64,000 nt of DNA, taken from contig CAMNSS010000006.1 in NCBI GenBank assembly GCA_946555345.1, forward strand, positions 62,001 to 126,000, read 5' to 3'. The first letter of the stretch is position 1. Every line of letters starts with the position of its first letter. The notes under the pieces are model-generated. The model had not been told where the DNA came from, searched no databases, and saw nothing but the letters and a program-made list of their open reading frames with translations. This DNA comes from an uncultured Eubacterium sp. (GTDB lineage: Bacteria > Bacillota > Clostridia > Peptostreptococcales > Anaerovoracaceae). Positions 55,122 to 62,194 of this stretch are shown here, in pieces. The translations under genes and the position numbers were made by a program.

Positions 55122-56252
55122 TTATTTCAGGATTCTGACCCTGATGATGCCGTCACCCGTGATGGCGGTTTCATCTACATCGTTTGTGGTTTCGGCCAGC
55201 GTGTAAGCATAGTCGCCGCGCGTCTTGTTGATGACGTCTCCATCTGCGATGGCGGCCACCTTTTCCAGTGCGCCTGCGTCTGCCTTGGAAATCACGCAGA
55301 TGCGGACAGCCTTCTTCGGACCTAACGTGCAGGCGGGCATATTGACGGAATTTACAATATTGCCGTTTTCCAGGTAATCCATGATTTCATTGGCGGCCAT
55401 AGCGGCGCAGTTATCTTCTGCCTCTGCGGAGGAAGCCCCCAGGTGCGGCAATGCGATCACGCCTTCTTTGCCGATTACTGCGTCGTTTGGAAAGTCCGTG
55501 ACATATTTCTTTACTTTGCCGTTGTCCAGCGCTGCCAGTAAATCCGTATCGTTTACCAGCTTATCCCTGGCGAAATTCAGGAACGTTACGCCGTCCTTCA
55601 TCTGGGCGAAAGCAGCCGCATCGATCATGCCCTTGGTAGCGTCCATCACAGGAACGTGAATCGTGATGTAGTCGCATTTCGGATAGAGATCTTTTACCGC
55701 ATCGACGATTTCGATCGTATTGGAAAGGGAGTGCGCCGCCTTTACGGAAAGGTACGGGTCATAACCGATGACGTTCATGCCCAGGCTTTCGGCGGCATTC
55801 GCTACCAGCACGCCGATCGCCCCGAGGCCGATCACGCCCAGCGTTTTCCCCAGGATTTCCGTTCCCGCAAACTGCCCTTTGCCCTTTTCTACAGTCTTTC
55901 CGACGCCATCCTGTCCGATCAGCGTCGTCGCCCAGGTATAACCGGCCGGAATATTTCTCGCCGCCAAAAGCATCCCTGCAAGGCACAGTTCCTTCACCGC
56001 ATTTGCGTTCGCGCCGGGTGCGTTGAAAACGACGACGCCCTTCTCTGCGCATTTATCCAGCGGAATATTGTTGACGCCCGCGCCGGCCCTGCCGACTGCC
56101 AGGAGGTTTTCGGAAAGCTCCATCTCGTGCATATCGTAGCTTCTCAGAATGATGCCATTGGCTTCCTGCACATCATCCACTATCGTGTATTCATCCGTCA
56201 GGCGGGCTAAGCCAGCCGGTGATATTTTGTTTAACGTGCCGATTTTATACAT
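55122..56252 (-). CDS. serA: D-3-phosphoglycerate dehydrogenase
   Basis: First enzyme of serine synthesis, oxidising 3-phosphoglycerate with NAD+. The 376 residues have the substrate region VGRAGAGVNNIPLDKCAEKGV, the NAD motif GVIGLGAIGVLVANAA, NFARD with the catalytic Arg, and HLGASSAEAEDN with the catalytic His. A C-terminal ACT-like part (KAVRICVISKADAGALEKVAAI) probably binds serine. A GTG at 56261 is an alternative start, but GAAAGGTGG fits the ATG at 56252. No serC is adjacent. Confidence 0.93.
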   Translation of the reverse strand: MYKIGTLNKISPAGLARLTDEYTIVDDVQEANGIILRSYDMHEMELSENLLAVGRAGAGVNNIPLDKCAEKGVVVFNAPGANANAVKELCLAGMLLAARNIPAGYTWATTLIGQDGVGKTVEKGKGQFAGTEILGKTLGVIGLGAIGVLVANAAESLGMNVIGYDPYLSVKAAHSLSNTIEIVDAVKDLYPKCDYITIHVPVMDATKGMIDAAAFAQMKDGVTFLNFARDKLVNDTDLLAALDNGKVKKYVTDFPNDAVIGKEGVIALPHLGASSAEAEDNCAAMAANEIMDYLENGNIVNSVNMPACTLGPKKAVRICVISKADAGALEKVAAIADGDVINKTRGDYAYTLAETTNDVDETAITGDGIIRVRILK

Positions 56253-56682
56253 ATTAACCACCTTTCAAAATTGAATCTAAATTATTGATTTACAGATTAA
56301 ACCGCATCGGGGATGCCGGTGCTGTCCGCAGCGTGGAGGGTTTATTGAACCCCCTAGGGTGCGTCCGGAGAATGCGGTGATATCCGCTTGAAAAGGAAGC
56401 GGGCGCATCTGTTGCCAAAAGAACCGGCGTATCCGTCCCCCGGCCGTTTTGGTGCGGCCATGTCCGATCATCGTTTATCGCAAGTATTGTACCACTTTAC
56501 AGTAGTTTCGTAAAGTGGTTGGCTTGAATAAATTGGGATAGAGGGGGGGCGGCGGTTTGCCAGGAAACCACAGCGTTCGCAGACAAAATTCGACACAGGC
56601 AGAGCATCTCATGTAAAATGGCAATACCCCAAGCACAGTATGGCTTACGGTAATTATCAACATGGAAAGGAAGGAATTTTGC
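56253..56682. other. Divergent gap between serA and the recombinase gene
   Basis: 430 bp without a gene. The main structure is the ACCACTTTAC dyad (56491-56519). I looked for a serine T-box in the serA direction and did not find the conserved AGGGTGG block. Confidence 0.55.
56491..56519. promoter_or_regulatory. Dyad ACCACTTTAC-N9-GTAAAGTGGT
   Basis: Perfect 10-bp inverted repeat (56491-56500 with 56510-56519). It lies in the divergent region between serA and the recombinase gene. Its outer ACCAC/GTGGT matches the outer ends of the recombinase sites at 57539 and 57810, so it could be a recombinase-bound or regulator-bound site. Confidence 0.5.
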
Positions 56683-57528
56683 ATGGGAGAAAGAAGGTTA
56701 TCATTGGAAAAGATGCAGGTGTTTCAGGATTATTTGGCTTTGGATGAAAAGAGCAATGCGACAATAGAAAAGTATGTACGGGATGCGTATGCTTTTTTTG
56801 CATTCGCTGGAGAGCGGGAAATCACAAAAAAACTGGTAATTTCATATAAAAACAGGTTAATGGAACAAGGCTATGCGCCCAGGAGCATCAATTCGATGCT
56901 AGCATCGCTGAACAGCCTGCTGTATTTTTGTGGCTGGCGGGACTGTATCGTTAAGAGCATGAAGCTGCAAAAGCAGGTTTACTGCCCTGTGGAAAAGGCT
57001 TTGACAAAAGCGGAGTACATGAGGCTTTTGGATGCGGCGAAACAGAATCGCCAGGAGCGGCTTTATTTTGTTTTGCAAACGGTTTGCGGGACGGGCATCA
57101 GGATTTCCGAGTTGCGGTATTTTACCGTGGAATCGGTTCGGAGCGGGGACGTTAGTGTTTCCTGCAAAAATAAGACCAGGCATATCCTGATCCCGAAGAA
57201 GCTGCGGCGGATGCTTTTGCAATTTGCCAAAGATTCGGGAATTGCCCAGGGCGTGATTTTCAGGACGAAGAGCGGGAAGCCATTGGACCGCAGCAACGTG
57301 TGGGCTGAAATGAAAAAGCTGTGCGGGATTGCCGGGGTGAATCCGCAGAAGGTTTTTCCGCATAATTTGAGGAAGCTCTTCGCGAGGACTTTTTACAGGG
57401 CGGAAAAGGATATTGCCAAGCTGGCGGACATCTTGGGGCATACCAACGTCAATACGACCAGGATCTATCTTGTAGAGACAGGAAGCGAACACCGAAAAAG
57501 AATCGAGCGCCTCGGATTGGTCGTCTGA
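56683..57528 (+). CDS. Tyrosine recombinase, probable DNA invertase
   Basis: Site-specific recombinase of the phage-integrase/Xer type, 281 residues. The N-terminal SAM-like core-binding domain (about 8-95) precedes the catalytic domain with R140 (CGTGIRISELR), a lysine in the CKNKTRHILIP hairpin (about 161-171), H227 and R230 (HNLR), H253 (LGHTN) and nucleophile Y262 (TTRIYLVE): the whole active set. AAGGAAGG supports the start at 56683. Ten bases after its stop begins one of two inverted sites, so its likely job is to flip the 245-bp segment between them. It lacks phage or conjugative neighbours. Confidence 0.92.
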   Translation: MGERRLSLEKMQVFQDYLALDEKSNATIEKYVRDAYAFFAFAGEREITKKLVISYKNRLMEQGYAPRSINSMLASLNSLLYFCGWRDCIVKSMKLQKQVYCPVEKALTKAEYMRLLDAAKQNRQERLYFVLQTVCGTGIRISELRYFTVESVRSGDVSVSCKNKTRHILIPKKLRRMLLQFAKDSGIAQGVIFRTKSGKPLDRSNVWAEMKKLCGIAGVNPQKVFPHNLRKLFARTFYRAEKDIAKLADILGHTNVNTTRIYLVETGSEHRKRIERLGLVV

Positions 57529-57538
57529 AAAAAATCAA

Positions 57539-57564
57539 CCACATAATGAAAATTATGTGGTAAT
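57539..57564 (+). repeat. Left recombinase site of the inverted pair
   Basis: A simple tyrosine-recombinase-like site: 10-bp arms ACCACATAAT and ATTATGTGGT (57538-57547 and 57552-57561) around an asymmetric GAAA centre. Its 26-bp sequence recurs in reverse orientation at 57810-57835 without a mismatch. Confidence 0.88.
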
Positions 57565-57649
57565 GCCGTCGTTTCATATTCCCTGGTTTCCAGCGAATAA
57601 TCCCCTATCCCCATTTGGAAAAGGGCAATCACTTCATTTTAACATATCC

Positions 57650-57678
57650 ATATTATCATACGCTCTGCTGTTCGGCAA
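57650..57678 (-). promoter_or_regulatory. Candidate promoter inside the invertible segment
   Basis: Minus strand: TTGCCG (57673-57678), 17-base spacer, TAATAT (57650-57655), 4 of 6 matches in each box. As drawn it reads toward the end of the recombinase gene; after inversion it would read toward the TnpB-like gene. Other candidates on the plus strand of the segment are weaker. Confidence 0.45.
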
Positions 57679-57809
57679 TTATTTTCTTGTCTTACTAGAG
57701 CCGCTTTTTGTGCCATGATTAACTCAGCGGAAGAAATAACCAAAATAATTATTATCTGCCGTTAAAACCCATATATCTAATCGTCATATCCAGCTTGGAA
57801 ATTAAGCGA

Positions 57810-57835
57810 ATTACCACATAATTTTCATTATGTGG
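57810..57835 (-). repeat. Right recombinase site of the inverted pair
   Basis: Reverse complement of the left site, all 26 bases identical, with centre TTTC instead of GAAA. The opposed centres mean that recombination between the two sites would invert, not delete, the DNA between. Confidence 0.88.
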
Positions 57836-57862
57836 CATATGCGCCATATTTTATAAAAACAT

Positions 57863-59191
57863 ATGCTAACGAATCGGATCTGCAAGACGACGCGCCAGTA
57901 CAGCAGGAGCAGGATTCCTGAAAAGGACATGGAGGCGCTCCAGGTTATTGCGTGCGATTATTGCACGGTGAAAAATTACATATACCGCCGGTATGGCGGG
58001 GCGGGAAGCCTTGATAAAATTTATCCGGGCTATACGGTGCAGAATGAAATGACGGAATCTGGCTTGCGGGCGGCGCTAGGCTTGCCATCGGTGTATTTTT
58101 ACCTCGCTATTTTTGACGCGCTGGGGGACATCAAAGCACAGTGGACGCAGGTAAAGGAAAAGATTCGTGCAGCGGCTGGGCGCAATGAAAATTTTGGCGG
58201 CGCAGACAGGCGCTACTTGCGTTTTGTGCTGAAAGTCCATGTGTGTTTTGCCGCAATTATCCAGGGCAAGGAAATCAAACTTCCCAGAAAAATGAAAGAC
58301 ACGTTCGACGGACTGGCAGGACTTGTGGATCGCAGAAGGCTGGACAGCTATCTGAAACGCCAGGCGCGGAAGCACCTGCGCAGGCTTTGCACGGAGGAAA
58401 GAAATGGGTTTTCCATCTCGAAAAAGGCGTATCGGTATGAAAAGGACGGTATCTGCATTGCTTCAAAAGAACCCAGAAAGCGTATCTTTATCCCTTTAAC
58501 GGACGGAAACCAGTATGAACGGCAGCTTTTCGTTAAGCTGTACCCGCAGGAACAGCGGCTGGAAATCGCCGTTCCCCTCGATGTGCAAATCAAATCGCAT
58601 ATGCACTATGATAATGAGGTAGGGATATCCGCAGGGATGTTCGCTATGCTGACGACGGATCAGGGAAATGTGTACGGGGAGCGGCTCGGCGAGCTTACGA
58701 TGCAGTATGCGGATTGGGTGCAAGCGCAGGCGAAGCGGCATCGGGAAAACAAGGAAAGCAATCCGGGAAGGAAGAAATATTATGCGCAGAAGCAGAAACG
58801 GCAAGCGCAAATGCATTGCTACATCAATGCGGAATTGAATCGTTTTTTTGAGGAGGAAAGGCCGAAGACGGTTTACTTTCCGAAGCTTCCGGGGGCGGGA
58901 AGGGCTGGCGCAGTGCGCAAACATAACCTTTATGCGCATATGTGGCAAAGAGGCTATATCAGGCGGCGCCTAGAACAGAAGTGCATCGAACATTCCGTTG
59001 CGCTTGTGGAAGTGTATGCGAAAGACATCAGCACAATCTGTAGCCAGTGCGGCGGCTTTGGAAAAAGCGTAAAAGGGATTTTTTCCTGCCGGGAATGCGG
59101 GTACCAGGGAGACGCCAAGGAGAATGCTGCCCGCAATGCGAAAAACAGGGGGCGGGATGCGCAGGGCCGCCACGAAGAACGCACGACATGA
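57863..59191 (+). CDS. TnpB-family protein with lost RuvC active site
   Basis: Homologue of TnpB, the RNA-guided nuclease of IS200/IS605-type elements and ancestor of Cas12. The C-terminal zinc ribbon (C393, C396, C409, C412) and the VEVYAKDISTICSQCG lead-in are diagnostic. The three RuvC acids are gone: VGID is VGIS (S256), the Glu of the second motif is Pro or Phe (VYFPKL, about 337-342), and the DxNAA Asp is Lys (K419 in KENAARN). The protein is otherwise intact at 442 residues. No tnpA or element ends are seen. This pattern is that of TnpB-like nuclease-dead repressors. No ribosome binding site precedes the ATG at 57863, so the start may be further in. Confidence 0.85.
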   Translation: MLTNRICKTTRQYSRSRIPEKDMEALQVIACDYCTVKNYIYRRYGGAGSLDKIYPGYTVQNEMTESGLRAALGLPSVYFYLAIFDALGDIKAQWTQVKEKIRAAAGRNENFGGADRRYLRFVLKVHVCFAAIIQGKEIKLPRKMKDTFDGLAGLVDRRRLDSYLKRQARKHLRRLCTEERNGFSISKKAYRYEKDGICIASKEPRKRIFIPLTDGNQYERQLFVKLYPQEQRLEIAVPLDVQIKSHMHYDNEVGISAGMFAMLTTDQGNVYGERLGELTMQYADWVQAQAKRHRENKESNPGRKKYYAQKQKRQAQMHCYINAELNRFFEEERPKTVYFPKLPGAGRAGAVRKHNLYAHMWQRGYIRRRLEQKCIEHSVALVEVYAKDISTICSQCGGFGKSVKGIFSCRECGYQGDAKENAARNAKNRGRDAQGRHEERTT

Positions 59192-59286
59192 AACAACGCA
59201 GGAAAACCGCCGCAGGAATAAAGACGCGAGAAAATAAAACAAATACAAGAAACATCAAATCGTTCAGAAGAATCTTTGCATGAATA

Positions 59287-59310
59287 AATCCGCCAGAAAT
59301 GACGGATTTT
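59287..59310 (+). terminator. Possible terminator of the TnpB-like gene
   Basis: AATCCG (59287-59292) pairs with CGGATT (59303-59308), 10-nt loop, followed by TTTT; short stem, about 95 nt after the stop. Confidence 0.45.
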
Positions 59311-59368
59311 ACCGAGAGGATCATTGCTCTGGATTCATGAAATAAAAAACAATTTACGGCGTTAGAAG

Positions 59369-59505
59369 GCAGGTGCATTTTGGTGCATCCTGCGCATTGG
59401 GTACGCCAAGACCCTGTGAACATATGCCAAAAGGATATGAGTGGCAGGGAGCGAAGCGGGAAACCTGCAAAGGCGCAGGGGTTTCGCATCATCCGTTTTG
59501 GATGA
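59369..59505 (+). ncRNA. Candidate structured RNA, five consecutive hairpins
   Basis: Pairings in order: GCAGG-TGCA with TGCA-(T)-CCTGC (59369-59393); TTGG/CCAA (59397-59409); CCCTG/CAGGG (59412-59449) enclosing CATAT..CC/GG ATATG with an AAAA loop; GCGAA/TTCGC (59451-59487) enclosing CCTGC/GCAGG; and TCATCC/GGATGA (59489-59505). Nearly every base of 137 is in or between short stems, unlike the surrounding DNA. It could be a guide RNA scaffold for the TnpB-like protein, a leader element of the next gene or a riboswitch. I recognise none of the known riboswitch consensus blocks. Strand is assumed from the flanking genes. Confidence 0.5.
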
Positions 59506-59668
59506 CCAATATGTCTTATTTTATATTTTAGTATGTTAAATGCGATATTGATATTTTCTTTAGACGTCTAGCGAATTGCAGGCATCTGGGAAATGTTTTT
59601 ATCGGTGCGCTTTGATAAAGCTCACTGGGATATCTGCCAGATATTCCGCAGGTGGATGGAGGCCGTGC

Positions 59669-61357
59669 GTGCGTAGATACCAGAAGAAACAATTAATAGA
59701 ATTGGCAAACACGATGGAAGAAGCTTTTTCGCACATCGAGTATTGCCGGCCGGGAGCAGGTGAAGCGGGGCAAGCAGATCAAATGAATAAGGTGGGGCAA
59801 GCGGACGGAATGAGCCAAGCAGGCGATAACGTGCTGGTTTCCCTCTGCGCCGATTGCCAGGACTGCGCCGTTGCAATCGGCAATGCCATCGAAACCCTGG
59901 CAGGGAAGGAAGCACAAGCCGGACAGACTGCGACTGCGCAAGGCGAACAAACAGCGCGTGACAGGCAAGCGGCATATGCAGAGCAGGCAGCGCAGACCGT
60001 GGCGCTGCTCGAGGAGCTGTGCGAGCAGCTTTACTTCATCACGCAGGAGGACGGATCGCTCAAGCCATACATAAAACGGTGCAGGGGGCTGCTGGCTAAG
60101 GTAACCTACGGCATTAAGTACGGGTTGCCTGACGATAAACTGGAAATCCTGTTCCTCCCCTACAAGGCGTCCATGTGGACCGCGTTGGAAAGCATCTGGC
60201 AGGCGGCAATCGGCTATGAAAATTGCAACGTGACGGTGATGCCCGTGCCGTACTACAAGCTGTACCTGGCGGAGGAAAAGGGCGAGTTTGCCTATGAGGG
60301 GGAGGAATTCCCGGATTGCGTGCCAACCGTTTCATACAAGGAATACGACATCGAAAAGGCGCGCCCGGACATGATTTTCATCCACAACCCGTACGACGAC
60401 ACGAACACGCTGACGCGCATCCCGGACGAATACCACTCGCAGGCCCTGAAGCAGCACACGGACCTGCTCGTGTACAGCCCTTACGCAAATTTTGGCGCGT
60501 TTAACCCGGTGGCGACGCACCCGTTCATGTGCCAGACGAAGGCGCTGCAGTATGTGGATTATGTCGTCGTGCAGTCAAAGAAGGTGGCGAAGCTGTACAG
60601 CGACGCGGGCGTTGCGAAAGAAAAGTTGCTCACGTTTGGTTCCCCCAAGGCGGATGCCATCGTCAATAAATTGAAGGAAAAGCAGCCCCTGCCGGAGGAA
60701 TGGGAACGGAAGCTGGCGGGCAGATGCGTTATATTGTTTAATATCAGCCTCTCGTATTTTATCGTTTGGAGAAATAGGGAAGAACAGAAGGAAGTGCCAG
60801 ATGAATATAGTTATGCGATGACAGTTGTCGAGCGTTTTCTGATGGAGATGGGCGGGCATCCTGATTTTGGTCTTATCTGGCGGCCACACCCGCTGATGAA
60901 GGATATGCTTCGGAGCAGAGGCCTTGAACGGGAGATTGAATTTATTGCAGAAATGGAAAAGCTGATTGAGGCTTCGGAGAATATGGTCATCGACCGGAAT
61001 GCCGATTATATCCCCGCGTTCCAGCGGTCTGATGGGTTTATGACCACGTATACTTCATTGATTTCCGAATACATGATCACGGGCAAGCCGGTTGCGTTAT
61101 ATGAGTGGAATTATAAATTTTTAGAGGATGAAAACCAGCCCGTTAGTTACCTGCATAATTATTTTTGTCGTGCGGCAGAAGTTCCATTGCATGATAAAAA
61201 CCAGGTTTACCGCCAAGGTTTTCTCGAACTCGTGAAATCCGGCAAGGATCCGATGCGGGAAGGGCGCATGGAGGATGCGCAGAAAGGGTTCGGCAACCTA
61301 AATGGTGATGCGGGGGAAAAAATATTCTCGTTCCTCATGGGGAAATTGCAGTTTTAG
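59669..61357 (+). CDS. CDP-glycerol glycerophosphotransferase-like protein
   Basis: Probable GT-B transferase acting on teichoic acid-like or other surface polymers. From about residue 150 (KLEILFLPYKASMWTALES) the sequence has the general plan of CDP-glycerol glycerophosphotransferases: LTFGSPKADAIV, FGLIWRPHPLM and a donor-site stretch RSDGFMTTYTSLISEYMITGKPV. The N-terminal part is interrupted by two Ala/Gln/Gly-rich stretches (about 28-54 and 80-110). A GTG at 59669 is preferred because GGAGG lies 6 bases before it; the frame is open to a TTG at 59576 without a binding site. 562 residues, no membrane segment. Polymer and donor are unknown. Confidence 0.75.
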   Translation: MRRYQKKQLIELANTMEEAFSHIEYCRPGAGEAGQADQMNKVGQADGMSQAGDNVLVSLCADCQDCAVAIGNAIETLAGKEAQAGQTATAQGEQTARDRQAAYAEQAAQTVALLEELCEQLYFITQEDGSLKPYIKRCRGLLAKVTYGIKYGLPDDKLEILFLPYKASMWTALESIWQAAIGYENCNVTVMPVPYYKLYLAEEKGEFAYEGEEFPDCVPTVSYKEYDIEKARPDMIFIHNPYDDTNTLTRIPDEYHSQALKQHTDLLVYSPYANFGAFNPVATHPFMCQTKALQYVDYVVVQSKKVAKLYSDAGVAKEKLLTFGSPKADAIVNKLKEKQPLPEEWERKLAGRCVILFNISLSYFIVWRNREEQKEVPDEYSYAMTVVERFLMEMGGHPDFGLIWRPHPLMKDMLRSRGLEREIEFIAEMEKLIEASENMVIDRNADYIPAFQRSDGFMTTYTSLISEYMITGKPVALYEWNYKFLEDENQPVSYLHNYFCRAAEVPLHDKNQVYRQGFLELVKSGKDPMREGRMEDAQKGFGNLNGDAGEKIFSFLMGKLQF

Positions 61358-61390
61358 GAAGAAGGAAAGCGAGTACGCGGGCGATTAACG

Positions 61391-62194
61391 ATGCTTGGGA
61401 AAATCACACACTACGAACAGTTGCTTCCGTACCTTGAGGAAGATATCGAAAACTGTCTGTACATTTACATGGATCTCGTCAATGGGAAAAAAGAATATGC
61501 TGATATGGATGTCTGGGTACAGGAGGAAAGAAGCAAACCTGAGCTGGTTTTGCTCCGCTATTACGAGAGCTTTCAGGTTTATAGCAGTAACGGCACGGGA
61601 AATATGGCGGCGGCAGTCGAGATTATGGAACAATTCCAGCCAAAGATGATTTCCGGGCCGGAAACTGTAATCCGAGCCATTGCAAGTTTGGACGGTGGAG
61701 ATTATCAGGCTGAATACGGGGCGGTTTATGAGATTTGCAGTGAAAGGCGGTTTTCCGGGGCTGCGGATGTGCAAAGGGCAGTGGAGATGGATGCCGCAGA
61801 AATTGCGCGCCTGATTAGCATGGATCAGAAGCTGGGCGGGCATTACGGTGAAGAAAATTTGGCACATCAGCTACGAAGCAGGATGCGAAGCGGGACGGGG
61901 CGCAGCTATGTCATCAGGAGGGACGGCAGGATTATAGCGCACACGGCGGCTTATGCAGAGACAAAAAAGTATGCCGTCGTCAGCGGGACGATCATCCATC
62001 CCGATTACCGGGATAAAGGCTATTACCCCATCATCAGCAGTCATATTGCAAGGGCGTTAAAACAGGAAGGCAAACGAAGCTATACGTTTTCCGTCACGCC
62101 CCAGATGATGCGCTACCACGATAAGGTTGACAGGAAGTGCGGCTGTTATGGGAAATTAACGAGGAGGACACGAAATCATGAAATTGTTGGATAA
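61391..62194 (+). CDS. GNAT-family N-acetyltransferase
   Basis: Two-part acyltransferase of 267 residues. The C-terminal half is a GNAT fold (about 140-260): AEIARLISMDQ, HTAAYAETKKYAVVSGTIIHPDYRDKGY with the acetyl-CoA loop region (PDYRDKGYYPIISSHIARAL), and SVTPQMMRYHDK. The N-terminal half resembles that of GNAT proteins with a preceding helical domain. It overlaps the next gene by 17 bases, which suggests one operon making or modifying an amino sugar or aminoacyl group on a surface polymer; the substrate is not known. Confidence 0.8.
   Translation: MLGKITHYEQLLPYLEEDIENCLYIYMDLVNGKKEYADMDVWVQEERSKPELVLLRYYESFQVYSSNGTGNMAAAVEIMEQFQPKMISGPETVIRAIASLDGGDYQAEYGAVYEICSERRFSGAADVQRAVEMDAAEIARLISMDQKLGGHYGEENLAHQLRSRMRSGTGRSYVIRRDGRIIAHTAAYAETKKYAVVSGTIIHPDYRDKGYYPIISSHIARALKQEGKRSYTFSVTPQMMRYHDKVDRKCGCYGKLTRRTRNHEIVG

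Larger units (their letters stand above)
57529..57862. other. Invertible segment with flanking sites
   Basis: No gene in 334 bp. Two inverted 26-bp sites (57539-57564 and 57810-57835) bound 245 bp (57565-57809), A+T-richer than the rest of the window. The best promoter match inside is on the minus strand (57650-57678). This has the layout of a phase-variation promoter switch, with the recombinase on the left and the gene to be controlled on the right. Confidence 0.75.
59192..59668. other. Gap holding a structured RNA candidate
   Basis: 477 bp without a gene between the TnpB-like and glycerophosphotransferase-like genes. A weak terminator (59287-59310), five hairpins in a row (59369-59505), then an A/T-rich stretch with several -10-like sequences (about 59515-59570) that may promote the next gene. 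Confidence 0.6.

Noticed and set aside
56253-56490. Serine T-box leader of serA
   Set aside because: No AGGGTGGNACCGCG-like antiterminator block on the minus strand.
56683-57528. Phage or conjugative-element integrase
   Set aside because: No phage, relaxase or excisionase genes nearby and no tRNA attachment site; the inverted sites directly beside it fit an invertase better.
57863-59191. Active IS605-type transposable element
   Set aside because: No TnpA, and the RuvC acids required for TnpB cleavage are replaced.
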